Shown here piece by piece: positions 25,824-38,410 of a stretch of 64,000 nucleotides of DNA (its first letter is position 1; every line of letters begins with the position of its first letter). Source of the DNA: Chondrosia reniformis (lineage: Eukaryota; Porifera; Demospongiae; Chondrillida; Chondrillidae); assembly GCA_947172415.1 (NCBI GenBank), contig OX359198.1, positions 7,544,401 through 7,608,400 on the forward strand. Reading direction: 5' to 3'. The notes under the pieces were generated by a model. It was not told the DNA's origin. It did not search any database and worked only from the letters and a program-made list of their open reading frames with translations. A program made the position numbers and the translations under genes.

Positions 25824-27917
25824 CTATTCCTCAGTCGACTCTTTAGCCTGCTTGCTGGGAGGAGGCCCGTCTCCTTCCTCTTTATGAGATGATCCTTTAG
25901 ACCCTTTATATCCACCACGCCCCCTGCCACGCCCCCTGCCTCTACCACCTGACTTTCTACCACCTAAACAGATTGCAAACAACAAAGTAATGAGCACTAC
26001 CTTTCCCTTTCATGGAACAACTAACCTTTTCTAGCTGCACCTCTTTCAAATATCTTTTTGTGGTATTCCTTTTCTTCCTCTCCTTGGAAGAGAAGAGATT
26101 TTGAGCATGCACTGATATTTGACTCACCCGTAATGGCTAACCTTCTAACACAGAGACAGTGGACTCGCCTCCACAGACTGTCATCTTGCCCTCCTCTCCA
26201 GCTGCCTCCTTCAAACCATCCAGGGCAACTTGGGCACCATTCTCCTCTTCAAACCTCACATAGCCCTGCACCATCAGAGGTATCATGCATACACTCTAGT
26301 GTGAAGGCCTACCGAGCTATGTACTTTGAACTCTAACCTCTGTGTCTCCCCTCTTGAATTCCACAAAGGCAACGTTTGAGAATGACCGAAACAGTTCCTA
26401 ACAGAATTCAATATCTTATTCATCATTGGCCATACGCAGCTGTCATACGTTGGTCAGTTACCTTTAAGCTCTCTATACTAGTATCCTGGCCACATCCCAC
26501 AAATTTGAGGACACACCCCTTAGTGTACTGGAGAGTATCCTCCTCTACATCAGCACTTTCATGACAAAACAGGAAGTAAATGAAATGATTATGTTACTAA
26601 GTAATGTGCAATTACTTTTGGGACTTTCCCTTCTTTTCCAACTTCTTTCTCTCCACATATTCCTCCCTAAAGTGGAGACACGGCAATTGACCAACTTTTC
26701 CCTTAGATTAGCAAGTGTCTTACTTCCACTCTCGTTGTAAAACAACATCTCCATATTTAACTTCCTCCAATTCCATAAACTTAACAGCCTCTGACTTTGT
26801 CTTGAACTCCACAAAAATGGATCCCTGAAAGGTACAAGTTGTACATTGCACAATCTGTACTCACTGCACAGTGCTACACCTTAGAGTCACTCACCTTAAA
26901 TTCCTTAGTTGACGGAGCCCTTTTCATATAAATATAAGTCACCTAACAGAATGAAACTATAGATGGATGGGTGGATGGGTGGATGGATGAATGGGTGGTG
27001 GGTGGATGGGTGAATGGGTGGTGGGTGGATGGGTGGTGGGTGGATGGGTGGATGGGTGGATGGGTGGATGGGTGGGTGGACTTACTGGTGCAATCTTATC
27101 AAAGAACTCTTCTAAGTTATCCAAAGTTTCATCAAGAGGAAAACCTTTCTATTATACGTACATAGTGAGGTCACATGACAGTCACATGTTCTACGGCAGA
27201 CAAATAAATGCTACTTACCACATTAACTGTTCTCTGTTTCTCTTCCACCAGTTCAACGTCTGTCTTCCTTAGCATTGCTCGGTATGGCTTGGACGGGGAC
27301 CTTCTAACTTTCTTATTCTCCTCATCAACCTAATAGTGGGAGGAGCCACTGAATGGGGAATACCCTAAATCATTTCACTCACTTCCAAAAGATCTGATGT
27401 AGACTTTTTCAGTGCTACAGCAATAATTTCTTCATCAGATGACAGTTGCTATGGAAACAATAGCTAGTACATTTTATTGGTCGATCAAATCAACGCTACA
27501 ACTGACCTTGAGTCTGTTAAAAGTAGTTAAAACTGAAATTGGTACCCCTACAGAGTAGATTGCATCACCAGACAGTACATATTACACATACGTACATGTG
27601 CAGAAGGAACATACATCCATTATCGTCTTTACTGATCTGCTCCAACAGAAACTTGTCTCTGGGAAGGTTCTTGTCTCCAAAATAAAACTACATGGAAACG
27701 TAAGACAAATAACAGCGGGACAACAATAACGCCTGTAAAAGCGCCCGATGTATCCAAACCGCTTCAACTGACTTACTTCAACTTGCCGAATAATCTTCCT
27801 TTCTAGGACGCTGCAATCTTTATCCATATTTATGCCCTCGGGATGGTTCATCAGGCGTGTGATATCTTGAAAATAGTCAACCACAAGTTTTTCAACAAAA
27901 TTTGACGAAAGAGTCAT
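25824..27917 (-). CDS. SSB: La autoantigen homologue (SSB), RNA-binding protein, 14 exons
   Basis: La binds the 3' oligo-U ends of new RNA polymerase III transcripts and protects them in the nucleus. Exon 1 (27917-27777) encodes 47 residues ending IIRQVE. Exon 2 (27687-27615) continues FYFGDKNLPRDKFLLEQIS, and exon 3 gives GWVPISVLTTFNRLK: the La motif with its aromatic and Q-x-x-F-Y-F signature. Later exons give RRSPSKPYR, then an RRM from VKGFPLDETL through FKGSIFVEFKT, and a C-terminal RRM-like segment from GCVLKFVGCG through VAFVEFKRGDTEGYVRF to VLEGEEEKEYHKKI. The last exon has an RGRGRGRGRGG tract and a charged tail ending before TAG at 25824-25826. The order and the phrases GWVP, RRSPSKP, KGFP, FKGSIFV and VLEGE.EKE match animal La throughout. 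The spliced protein is about 389 residues (human about 408). All introns are short; one (26900s-27080s) holds a minisatellite. Confidence 0.93.
26962..27083. repeat. Intronic GGATGGGTG-type minisatellite
   Basis: Variants of gatgggtg, gatgggtggtgg and gatggatg alternate for about 120 bases inside a La intron whose flanking exons encode VTYIYMKRAPSTK and KGFPLDETLDN. On the La transcript strand it reads as CCCACCCATCCA, ending close to the exon boundary at about 27085. Confidence 0.85.
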
Positions 27918-28389
27918 ATAGGATCAGAGATTAGTTAATAAACTGCCTTGCATGACAGACCCTCTAGTATGTTATATATGCGAAACACACAAGAGCCTAA
28001 AGGCTCCATGTAGCACTGTACAGAGAAATACCCAGAGGGAATATATAGTAATGTCAAATGTTATACACAGTCCAACATGTTATGTGCACCAGTAATATGC
28101 ACAATCCTAGTACTGCAACCTTGTCCCAGTGACAACAGGAATCGCAATTCCTCACGTCTCTTCAGGAATTGATCTGGAGTGGTGATGTACCCTTTCAATT
28201 TTCCAATAATTATGTCTCCATATCAATTCCAGTTCTGCCAATATATCTTCTTCTCCGTATATATACGTGTACGCGTACGTATACTGGAGGGTTACCTGCA
28301 CCTATTACCCTCTGGTATTTGCTAGGTTTAGCATGAAATTTAAATTTCGATTCTCTCGAAACAACATACATATACATGTTGTGAAAACA
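27918..28389. other. Intergenic region upstream of La
   Basis: This holds the La promoter/5' leader and the upstream region of the divergent ORF at 28390. Alternating purine-pyrimidine runs of the acgtgtacgcgtacgtatac type occur near 28262-28283. I see no gene here. Confidence 0.4.
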
Positions 28390-28731
28390 ATGTCACAATG
28401 TGAGGAAGAGTTGTATGAGGATGAAGTAGGGTTTAGGTTACCTGATCACTCGGTTCTCCTATGGGACTTGATGGTTGATGGAGTAGTGTCTGAAGTATCC
28501 TATATGTCTATTGAGGAACGGCCCCGTAAGAAGTTTGTAGTCCCTGAAAACTACATGTGTGGTCAGGAAGATTTCATTACTAGTATTGTGGATCGCCTGA
28601 AGAGGATGCATGGTGACCAAGGCGAACTGGATACTTTGTACAGCGATTTGATGGAGGGACTGAAGAGGGGGCTCAAGGAGGTACATTGTGGTGGTATGAA
28701 AATTAATTATCGGCATACCAAGTTAAAATGA
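28390..28731 (+). CDS. Unrecognised small protein or exon, 3' end reads into repeat
   Basis: An ORF of 113 residues starts at MSQCEEELYEDEVGF; a longer reading frame opens upstream at 28267 but lacks convincing coding texture. The composition is normal for a folded acidic protein (WDLMVDGV, EERPRKKFVVPENY, DFITSIVDRLKRM, LYSDLMEGLKRGLKEV), with no signal peptide, membrane segment or motif I recognise. The last nine codons (INYRHTKLK and stop) come from aattatcggcatacc..., which is the left edge of the repeated body at 28705. The natural C-terminus may therefore have been replaced by repeat sequence, or the exon may be part of a disrupted gene. Coding status is uncertain. Confidence 0.4.
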   Translation: MSQCEEELYEDEVGFRLPDHSVLLWDLMVDGVVSEVSYMSIEERPRKKFVVPENYMCGQEDFITSIVDRLKRMHGDQGELDTLYSDLMEGLKRGLKEVHCGGMKINYRHTKLK

Positions 28732-29705
28732 TTTGACATGAATGGGGCAACTAGAAACACGCAGGGACAGTCCAGAACGCAGCTATCAGAAGGTCTTTAT
28801 ATAGAGGCAGGTAGCCATTATACTATTACAGCAATTGAGATTGAGTGTGGCTGGTTATACTAGTTTACGTTCATATCGGAACACCTGTAGCTAAAATCGT
28901 TTCTACGTGGGACCAGAAAAGTAGTTCTCCTCCGCCAATCAAGACACTTACAGGATTCTATCCGTTTTTCCCAGCTTCTAGATGAACTACAAATACTGGA
29001 TATACCTTTAAAATGGCTTGGAACGATGCACTGATCCCGAATTAAATTGATATAATTTGACTACATTTTTCTCTCAAATACCCTATTCTTAAGTATGGAA
29101 AAGCGCCAACCACAACCGTTTTCTTTGGAATTTTTGTTGTTTAAATAGAAGCGAAAAACCTTATAAAGTAGGCCTACCTGGACACATCTCTATGGTGGTT
29201 GCGGTTCCCATAGAGGTTGGTAGCGCTTAGACTCTGAAGCTGTCTCCTAATCGGTTGGTGCCATAGAGACGTGCTCACCAATAATCCGGATTTCGGGGGG
29301 GTTCCACGTAATGTGGGATTGGCATCTGATATCTTAGGATTCATATGAGTCGGCCATATCGAGAAGAACTGGTTCTTCTCACGCAAGTGACACCCAAAGC
29401 TCAACTCGGCAGAGCGTTACCACCGATCCCGGCCTATGAGCGTCGTGGATGGTAGCGTTCGGTATGGTCCAACTTTTTTTCTTTGGAGTTTCGTTGGCCG
29501 TCGATCGGCAAAATTTCACTTTAACGACATCCAGATATTATATGTGGATAAATACTGCTTCAACAACAATCAAGTACAACACAGTGCATATCCATGTGTA
29601 TAAGAAATCTTTCAAAGAGTTCTAATTTTCAGAAATATATTAAGTACCGTATTTCACTCTTATACCTACTCAAGGTCGGCCATTTATAGTATTACGCAAT
29701 TAGGG
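28705..29705 (+). mobile_element. Body copy A1
   Basis: It runs from aattatcggcatacc to tattacgcaattagggtt. It shares only the sequence from aattatcgg onward with the later copies; the ~50 bases that precede the other copies are absent, so A1 is truncated or is the insertion edge. It contains the structured inner segment at 29175-29480 that is shared with the right-hand cluster. Confidence 0.75.
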
Positions 29706-31038
29706 TTAGCTAATGTATGGTGAGAGATAGGGCAAATTTGAGTAGATATTAAAATTTGTAAAACTCTTTCATATATCTCTGTGAATAATGAGATAGAGTG
29801 TAAGATTCATATCTCTTCATTTGGGAGAGTTACAGCACTTAATGTATTTTAAATAACTGCAATGTATGGTGAGAGATAGGGCAAATTTGAGTAGATATCA
29901 AAATTTGCAAAACTCATTGGATGCCTTTCATACATCTCTGTGAATATTGAGATAGAGTTTCAGATTCATATCTCTTCATTTGGAAGAGTTACAGCACTGA
30001 ATGTACTTTAAATTACTGCTATACGAAGTTAATGTATGGTGAGAGATAGGGCAAATTTGAGCAGATATCAAAATTTGCAAAATTCATTGGATGCCTTTCA
30101 TACATCTCTGTGAATATTGAGATAGAGTTTCAGATTCATATCTCTTCATTTGGAAGAGTTACAGCACTTAATGTACTTTAAATTACTGCTATACGAAGTT
30201 AATGTATGGTGAGAGATAGGGCAAATTTGAGTAGATATCAAAATTTGCAAAACTCAATGAAAACCTTTCATACATCTCTGTGAATACTGAGGTAGAGTTT
30301 CAGATTCATATCTCTTCATTTGGAAGAGTTACAGCACTTGATGTACTTTTTATTACTGCTATACGAAGTTAATGTATGGTGAGAGATAGGGCAAATTTGA
30401 GCAGATATCAAAATTTGCAAAATTCATTGGATGCCTTTCATACATCTCTGTGAATACTGAGATAGAGTTTCAGATTCATATCTCTTCATTTGGAAGAGTT
30501 ATAGCACTTGATGTACTTTAAATTACTGCTATACGAAGTTAATGTATGGTGAGAGATAAGGCAAATTTAAGTAGATATCAAAATTTGCAAAACTCAATGA
30601 AAACCTTTCATACATCTCTGTGAATACTGAGGTAGAGTTTCAGATTCATATCTCTTCATTTGGAAGAGTTACAGCACTTGATGTACTTTTTATTACAGCT
30701 ATACGAAGTTAATGTATGGTGAGAGATAGGGCAAATTTAAGCAGATATCAAAATTTTCAAAACTCAATGAAAACCTTTCATACATCTCTGTGAATATTGA
30801 TATAGAGTTTCAGATTCATATCTCTTCATTTGGAAGAGTTACAGCACTTGATGTACTTTAAATTACTGCTATTCGAAGTTAATGTATGGTGAGAGATAAG
30901 GCAAATTTGAGCAGATATCAAAATTTGCAAAATTCATTGGATGCCTTTCATACATCTCTGTGAATACTGAGATAGAGTTTCAGATTCATATCTCTTCATT
31001 TGGAAGAGTTACAGCACTTAATGTACATTAAATTTCTA
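29706..31038 (+). repeat. 170-base satellite array, ~8 units
   Basis: Units begin at atacgaagttaatgtatgg (for example 30021, 30191, 30361, 30531), spaced exactly 170 bases. Each carries gagagatagggcaaattt, tttcatacatctctgtgaat and catatctcttcatttggaag. The first two units next to the body are the most diverged. Confidence 0.93.
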
Positions 31039-31089
31039 CTATACGACCTTTAATGGTGTAGCATTTATATCGTGCGATACTATTATGGA
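31039..31089 (+). mobile_element. Short conserved right-end segment between units
   Basis: A non-satellite stretch from ctatacgacctttaatgg through atcgtgcgatactattatgg lies exactly between array and next body. The same stretch occurs at about 34799-34849 and 37353-37403. The end of the inverted body near 40740-40790 (gatatttattggataacagt, atatcgcgat) reads as a diverged reverse complement of it, suggesting this is a true element terminus. Confidence 0.6.
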
Positions 31090-32095
31090 AATTATCGGCA
31101 TACCAAGTTAAAATGATTTGACATGAATGGGGCAACTAGAAACACGCAGGGACAGTCCAGAACGCAGCTATCAGAAGGTCTTTATATAGAGGCAGGTAGC
31201 CATTATACTATTACAGCAATTGAGATTGAGTGTGGCTGGTTATACTAGTTTACGTTCATATCGGAACACCTGTAGCTAAAATCGTTTCTACGTGGGACCA
31301 GAAAAGTAGTTCTCCTCCGCCAATCAAGACACTTACAGGATTCTATCCGTTTTTCCCAGCTTCTAGATGAACTACAAATACTGGATATACCTTTAAAATG
31401 GCTTGGAACGATGCACTGATCCCGAATTAAATTGATATAATTTGACTACATTTTTCTCTCAAATACCCTATTCTTAAGTATGGAAAAGCGCCAACCACAA
31501 CCGTTTTCTTTGGAATTTTTGTTGTTTAAATAGAAGCGAAAAACCTTATAAAGTAGGCCTACCTGGACACATCTCTATGGTGGTTGCGGTTCCCATAGAG
31601 GTTGGTAGCGCTTAGACTCTGAAGCTGTCTCCTAATCGGTTGGTGCCATAGAGACGTGCTCACCAATAATCCGGATTTCGGGGGGGTTCCACGTAATGTG
31701 GGATTGGCATCTGATATCTTAGGATTCATATGAGTCGGCCATATCGAGAAGAACTGGTTCTTCTCACGCAAGTGACACCCAAAGCTCAACTCGGCAGAGC
31801 GTTACCACCGATCCCGGCCTATGAGCGTCGTGGATGGTAGCGTTCGGTATGGTCCAACTTTTTTTCTTTGGAGTTTCGTTGGCCGTCGATCGGCAAAATT
31901 TCACTTTAACGACATCCATATATTATACGTGGATAAATACTGTTTCAACAACAATCAAGTACAACACAGTGCATATCCATGTGTATAAGAAATCTTTCAA
32001 AGAGTTCTAATTTTCAGAAATATATTAAGTACCGTATTTCACTCTTATACCTACTCAAGGTCGGCCATTTATAGTATTACGCAATTAGGGTTAGT
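31090..32095 (+). mobile_element. Body copy A2
   Basis: Nearly identical to A1 over its full length, with a few substitutions (for example catatattatacgtgg against cagatattatatgtgg). Recent duplication. Confidence 0.8.
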
Positions 32096-34798
32096 TAATG
32101 TATGGTGTGAGATAGAGCAAATTTGAGTAGATATTAAAATTTGTAAAACTCTTTCATATATCTCTGTGAATAATGAGATAGAGTGTAAGATTCATATCTC
32201 TTCATTTGGGAGAGTTACAGCACTTAATGTATTTTAAATTACTGCTACGTATACGAAGTTAATGTATGGTCAGAGATAGGGCAAATTTGAGTAGATATCA
32301 AAATTTGCAAAACTCATTGGACTCCTTTCATACATATCTGTGAATACTGAGGTAGAGTTTCAGATTCATATCTCTTCATTTGGAAGAGTTACAGCACTTG
32401 ATGTACTTTTTATTACTGCTATACGAAGTTAATGTATGGTGAGAGATAAGGCAAATTTAAATAGATATCAAAATTTGCAAAACTCAATGAAAACCTTTCA
32501 TACATCTCTGTGAATATTGAGATAGAGTTTCAGATTCATATCTCTTCATTTGGAAGAGTTACAGCACTTAATGTACTTTAAATTACTGCTATACGAAGTT
32601 AATGTATGGTGAGAGATAGGACAAATTTGAGCAGATATTAAAATTTGCAAAATTCATTGGATGACTTTCATACATCTCTGTGAATATTGAGATAGAGTTT
32701 CAGATTCATATCTCTTCATTTGGAAGTGTTACAGCACTTAATGTACTTTAAATTACTGCTATACGAAGTTAATGTATGGTGAGAGATAGGGCAAATTTGG
32801 GTAAATATCAAAATTTGCAAAACTTATTGGATTCCTTTCATACATCTCTGTGAATACTGAGGTAGAGTTTCAGATTCATATCTCTTCATTTGGAAGAGCT
32901 ACAGCACTTGATGTACTTTTTATTACTGCTATATGAAGTTAATGTATGGTGAGAGATAAGGCAAATTTAAGTAGATATCAAAATTTGCAAAACTCAATGA
33001 AAACCTTTCATACATCTCTGTGAATATTGAGATAGAGTTTCAAATTCATATCTCTTCATTTGGAAGAGTTACAGCACTTAATGTACTTTAAATTACTGCT
33101 ATACGAAGTTAATGTATGGTGAGAGATAGGACAAATTTGAGCAGATATTAAAATTTGCAAAATTCATTGGATGCCTTTCATACATCTCTGTGAATATTGA
33201 GATAGAGTTTCAGATTCATATCTCTTCATTTGGAAGTGTTACAGCACTTAATGTACTTTAAATTACTGCTATACGAAGTTAATGTATGGTGAGAGATAGG
33301 GCAAATTTGAGTAGATATCAAAATTTGCAAAACTTATTAGATTCCTTTCATACATCTCTGTGAATACTGAGGTAGAGTTTCAGATTCATATCTCTTCATT
33401 TGGAAGAGTTACAGCACTTGATGTACTTTAAATTACTGCTATACGAAGTTAATGTATGGTGAGAGATAAGGCAAATTTAAGTAGATATCAAAATTTGCAA
33501 AACTCAATGAAAACCTTTCATACATCTCTGTGAATACTGAGATAGAGTTTCAGATTCATATCTCTTCATTTGGAAGAGTTACAGCACTTGATGTACTTTT
33601 TATTACTGCTATACGAAGTTAATGTATGGTGAGAGATAAGGCAAATTTGAGCAGATATCAAAATTTTCAAAATTCATTGGATGCCTTTCATACATCTCTG
33701 TGAATACTGAGATAGAGTTTCAGATTCATATCTCTTCATTTGGAAGAGTTACAGCACTTAATGTACTTTAAATTACTGCTATACGAAGTTAATGTATGGT
33801 GAGAGATAGGGCAAATTTAAGCAGATATCAAAATTTGCAAAATTCATTGGATGCCTTTCATACATCTCTGTGAATACTGAGATAGAGTTTCAGATTCATA
33901 TCTCTTCATTTGGAAGAGTTACAGCACTTGATGTACTTTAAATTACTGCTATACGAAGTTAATGTATGGTGAGAGATAAGGCAAATTTAAGTAGATATCA
34001 AAATTTGCAAAATTCATTGGATGCCTTTCATACATCTCTGTGAATACTGAGATAGAGTTTCAGATTCATATCTCTTCATTTGGAAGAGTTACAGCACTTG
34101 ATGTACTTTAAATTACTGCTAAACGAAGTTAATGTATGGTGAGAGATGGGGCAAATTTGAGCAGATATCAAAATTTGCAAAATTCATTGGATGCCTTTCA
34201 TACATCTCTGTGAATACTGAGATAGAGTTTCAGATTCATATCTCTTCATTTGGAAGAGTTACAGCACTTGATGTACTTTTTATTACTACTATACGAAGTT
34301 AATGTATGGTGAGAGATAAGGCAAATTTGAGCAGATATCAAAATTTTCAAAATTCATTGGATGCCTTTCATACATCTCTGTGAATACTGAGATAGAGTTT
34401 CAGATTCATATCTCTTCATTTGGAAGAGTTACAGCACTTAATGTACTTTAAATTACTGCTATACGAAGTTAATGTATGGTGAGAGATAGGGCAAATTTAA
34501 GCAGATATCAAAATTTGCAAAATTCATTGGATGCCTTTCATACATCTCTGTGAATACTGAGATAGAGTTTCAGATTCATATCTCTTCATTTGGAAGAGTT
34601 ACAGCACTTAATGTACTTTAAATTACTGCTATACGAAGTTAATGTATGGTGAGAGATAGGGCAAATTTGAGCAGATATCAAAATTTGCAAAATTCATTGG
34701 ATGCTTTTCATACATCTCTGTGAATACTGAGATAGAGTTTAAGATTCATATCTCTTCATTTGACAGAGTTACAGCACTTAATGTACATTAAATTTCTA
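32096..34798 (+). repeat. 170-base satellite array, ~16 units
   Basis: The longest of the four left-hand arrays. Variant types (…aaaacctttcat versus …attggatgcctttcat; cactgatgtactttttatt versus cacttaatgtactttaaatt) alternate in blocks, suggesting multi-unit duplications. Confidence 0.93.
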
Positions 34799-34849
34799 CT
34801 ATACGACCTTTAATGGTGTAGCATTTATATCGTGCGATACTATTATGGA

Positions 34850-35855
34850 AATTATCGGCATACCAAGTTAAAATGATTTGACATGAATGGGGCAACTAGA
34901 AACACGCAGGGACAGTCCAGAACGCAGCTATCAGAAGGTCTTTATATAGAGGCAGGTAGCCATTATACTATTACAGCAATTGAGATTGAGTGTGGCTGGT
35001 TATACTAGTTTACGTTCATATCGGAACACCTGTAGCTAAAATCGTTTCTACGTGGGACCAGAAAAGTAGTTCTCCTCCGCCAATCAAGACACTTACAGGA
35101 TTCTATCCGTTTTTCCCAGCTTCTAGATGAACTACAAATACTGGATATACCTTTAAAATGGCTTGGAACGATGCACTGATCCCGAATTAAATTGATATAA
35201 TTTGACTACATTTTTCTCTCAAATACCCTATTCTTAAGTATGGAAAAGCGCCAACCACAACCGTTTTCTTTGGAATTTTTGTTGTTTAAATAGAAGCGAA
35301 AAACCTTATAAAGTAGGCCTACCTGGACACATCTCTATGGTGGTTGCGGTTCCCATAGAGGTTGGTAGCGCTTAGACTCTGAAGCTGTCTCCTAATCGGT
35401 TGGTGCCATAGAGACGTGCTCACCAATAATCCGGATTTCGGGGGGGTTCCACGTAATGTGGGATTGGCATCTGATATCTTAGGATTCATATGAGTCGGCC
35501 ATATCGAGAAGAACTGGTTCTTCTCACGCAAGTGACACCCAAAGCTCAACTCGGCAGAGCGTTACCACCGATCCCGGCCTATGAGCGTCGTGGATGGTAG
35601 CGTTCGGTATGGTCCAACTTTTTTTCTTTGGAGTTTCGTTGGCCGTCGATCGGCAAAATTTCACTTTAACGACATCCATATATTATACGTGGATAAATAC
35701 TGCTTCAACAACAATCAAGTACAACACAGTGCATATCCATGTGTATAAGAAATCTTTCAAAGAGTTCTAATTTTCAGAAATATATTAAGTACCGTATTTC
35801 ACTCTTATACCTACTCAAGGTCGGCCATTTATAGTATTACGCAATTAGGGTTAGC
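34850..35855 (+). mobile_element. Body copy A3
   Basis: Nearly identical to A1 and A2 and flanked on its left by the same ~50-base end segment. Confidence 0.8.
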
Positions 35856-37352
35856 TAATGTATGGTGTGAGATAAGCAAATTTGAGTAGATATTAAAATT
35901 TTCAAAACTCTTTCATATATCTCTGTGAATAATGAGATAGAGTGTAAGATACCATATCTCTTCATTTGGGAGAGTTACAGCACTTAATGTATTTTAAATA
36001 ACTGCAATGTATGGTGAGAGATAGGGCAAATTTGAGTAGATATCAAAATTTGCAAAACTCATTGGATGCCTTTCATACATCTCTGTGAATACTGAGGTAG
36101 AGTTTCAGATTTATATCTCTTCATTTGGAAGAGTTACAGCACTTAATGTACATTAAATTTAGCTATACGAAGTTAATGTATGGTGAGAGATAGGGCAAAT
36201 TTGAGTAGATATCAAAATTTGCAAAACTTATTGGATTCCTTTCATACATCTCTGTGAATACTGAGGTAGAGTTTCAAATTCATATCTCTTCATTTGGAAG
36301 AGCTACAGCACTTGATGTACTTTTTATTACTGCTATACGAAGTTAATGTATGGTGAGAGATAGGGCAAATTTGAGCAGATATCAAAATTTGCAAAATTCA
36401 TTGGATGCCGTTCATACATCTCTGTGAATATTGAGATAGAGTTTCAGATTCATATCTCTTCATTTGGAAGAGTTACAGTACTTAATGTACATTAAAATAC
36501 TGCTATATGAAGTTAATGTATGGTGAGAGATAAGGCAAATTTAAGTAGATATCAAAATTTGCAAAACTCAATGAAAACCTTTCATACATCTCTGTGAATA
36601 TTGAGATAGAGTTTCAGATTCATATCTCTTCATTTGGAAGAGTTACAGCACTGAATGTACTCTAAATTACTGCTATACGAAGTTAATGTATGGTGAGAGA
36701 TAAGGCAAATTTGAGCAGATATCAAAATTTGCAAAATTCATTGGATGCCTTTCATACATCTCTGTGAATATTGAGATAGAGTTTCAGATTCATATCTCTT
36801 CATTTGGAAGAGTTACAGCACTTAATGTACATTAAATTACTGCTATATGAAGTTAATGTATGGTGAGAGATAAGGCAAATTTAAGTAGATATCAAAATTT
36901 GCAAAACTCAATGAAAACCTTTCATACATCTCTGTGAATATTGAGATAGAGTTTCAGATTCATATCTCTTCATTTGGAAGAGTTACAGCACTGAATGTAC
37001 TTTAAATTACTGCTATACGAAGTTAATGTATGGTGAGAGATAGGGCAAATTTGAGCAGATATCAAAATTTGCAAAATTCATTGAATGCCTTTCATACATC
37101 TCTGTGAATACTGAGATAGAGTTTCAGATTCATATCTCTTCATTTGGAAGAGTTACAGCACTTAATGTACATTAAATTACTGCTATATGAAGTTAATGTA
37201 TGGTGAGAGATAAGGCAAATTTAAGTAGATATCAAAATTTGCAAAACTCAATGAAAACCTTTCATACATCTCTGTGAATATTGAGATAGAGTTTAAGATT
37301 CATATCGCTTCATTTGGAAGAGTTACAGCACTTAATGTACATTAAATTTCTA
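35856..37352 (+). repeat. 170-base satellite array, ~9 units
   Basis: Same 170-base family. Two-unit alternation is evident (gcagatatc/attggatgcc unit followed by gtagatatc/aatgaaaacc unit, repeated from 36330 to 37340), so a 340-base higher-order period is present. Confidence 0.9.
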
Positions 37353-37403
37353 CTATACGACCTTTAATGGTGTAGCATTTATATCGTGCGATACTATTAT
37401 GGA

Positions 37404-38410
37404 AATTATCGGCATACCAAGTTAAAATGATTTGACATGAATGGGGCAACTAGAAACACGCAGGGACAGTCCAGAACGCAGCTATCAGAAGGTCTTTATA
37501 TAGAGGCAGGTAGCCATTATACTATTACAGCAATTGAGATTGAGTGTGGCTGGTTATACTAGTTTACGTTCATATCGGAACACCTGTAGCTAAAATCGTT
37601 TCTACGTGGGACCAGAAAAGTAGTTCTCCTCCGCCAATCAAGACACTTACAGGATTCTATCCGTTTTTCCCAGCTTCTAGATGAACTACAAATACTAGAT
37701 ATACCTTTAAAATGGCTTGGAACGATGCACTGATTCCGAATTAAATTGATATAATTTGACTACATTTTTCTCGCAAATACCCTATTCTTAAGTATGGAAA
37801 AGCGCCAACCACAACCGTTTTCTTTGGAATTTTTGTTGTTTAAATAGAAGCGAAAAACCTTATAAAGTAGGCCTACCTGGACACATCTCTATGGTGGTTG
37901 CGGTTCCCATAGAGGTTGGTAGCGCTTAGACTCTGAAGCTGTCTCCTAATCGGTTGGTGCCATAGAGACGTGCTCACCAATAATCCGGATTTCGGGGGGG
38001 TTCCACGTAATGTGGGATTGGCATCTGATATCTTAGGATTCATATGAGTCGGCCATATCGAGAAGAACTGGTTCTTCTCACGCAAGTGACACCCAAAGCT
38101 CAACTCGGCAGAGCGTTACCACCGATCCCGGCCTATGAGCGTCGTGGATGGTAGCGTTCGGTATGGTCCAACTTTTTTTCTTTGGAGTTTCGTTGGCCGT
38201 CGATCGGCAAAATTTCACTTTAACGACATCCATATATTATACGTGGATAAATACTGTTTCAACAACAATCAAGTACAACACAGTGCATATCCATGTGTAT
38301 AAGAAATCTTTCAAAGAGTTCTAATTTTCAGAAATATATTAAGTACCGTATTTCACTCTTATACCTACTCAAGGTCGGCCATTTATAGTATTACGCAATT
38401 AGGGTTAGCT
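37404..38410 (+). mobile_element. Body copy A4
   Basis: Nearly identical to A1-A3 with a few private substitutions (for example aatactagatatacc, gattccgaattaaatt, ttctcgcaaatac). Confidence 0.8.

Noticed and set aside
26545..26853. 102-codon minus-strand ORF overlapping the La gene
   Set aside because: It spans La exons and introns in a different frame; the La exons here read GSIFVEFKT and EEYVERKK with proper splice sites.
29174..29404. Identical 76-codon minus-strand ORF in every body copy (also 31559, 35319, 37873, 58596, 62277)
   Set aside because: It starts at TTG rather than ATG, its identity follows from near-identical DNA, and in the diverged copies A5 and B1 one extra base breaks the frame. 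No sign of selection on protein.
29690..29710. ttagggtt string at the body/satellite joint, resembling a telomere repeat
   Set aside because: Only one copy of TTAGGG occurs at each joint; there is no tandem telomeric run.
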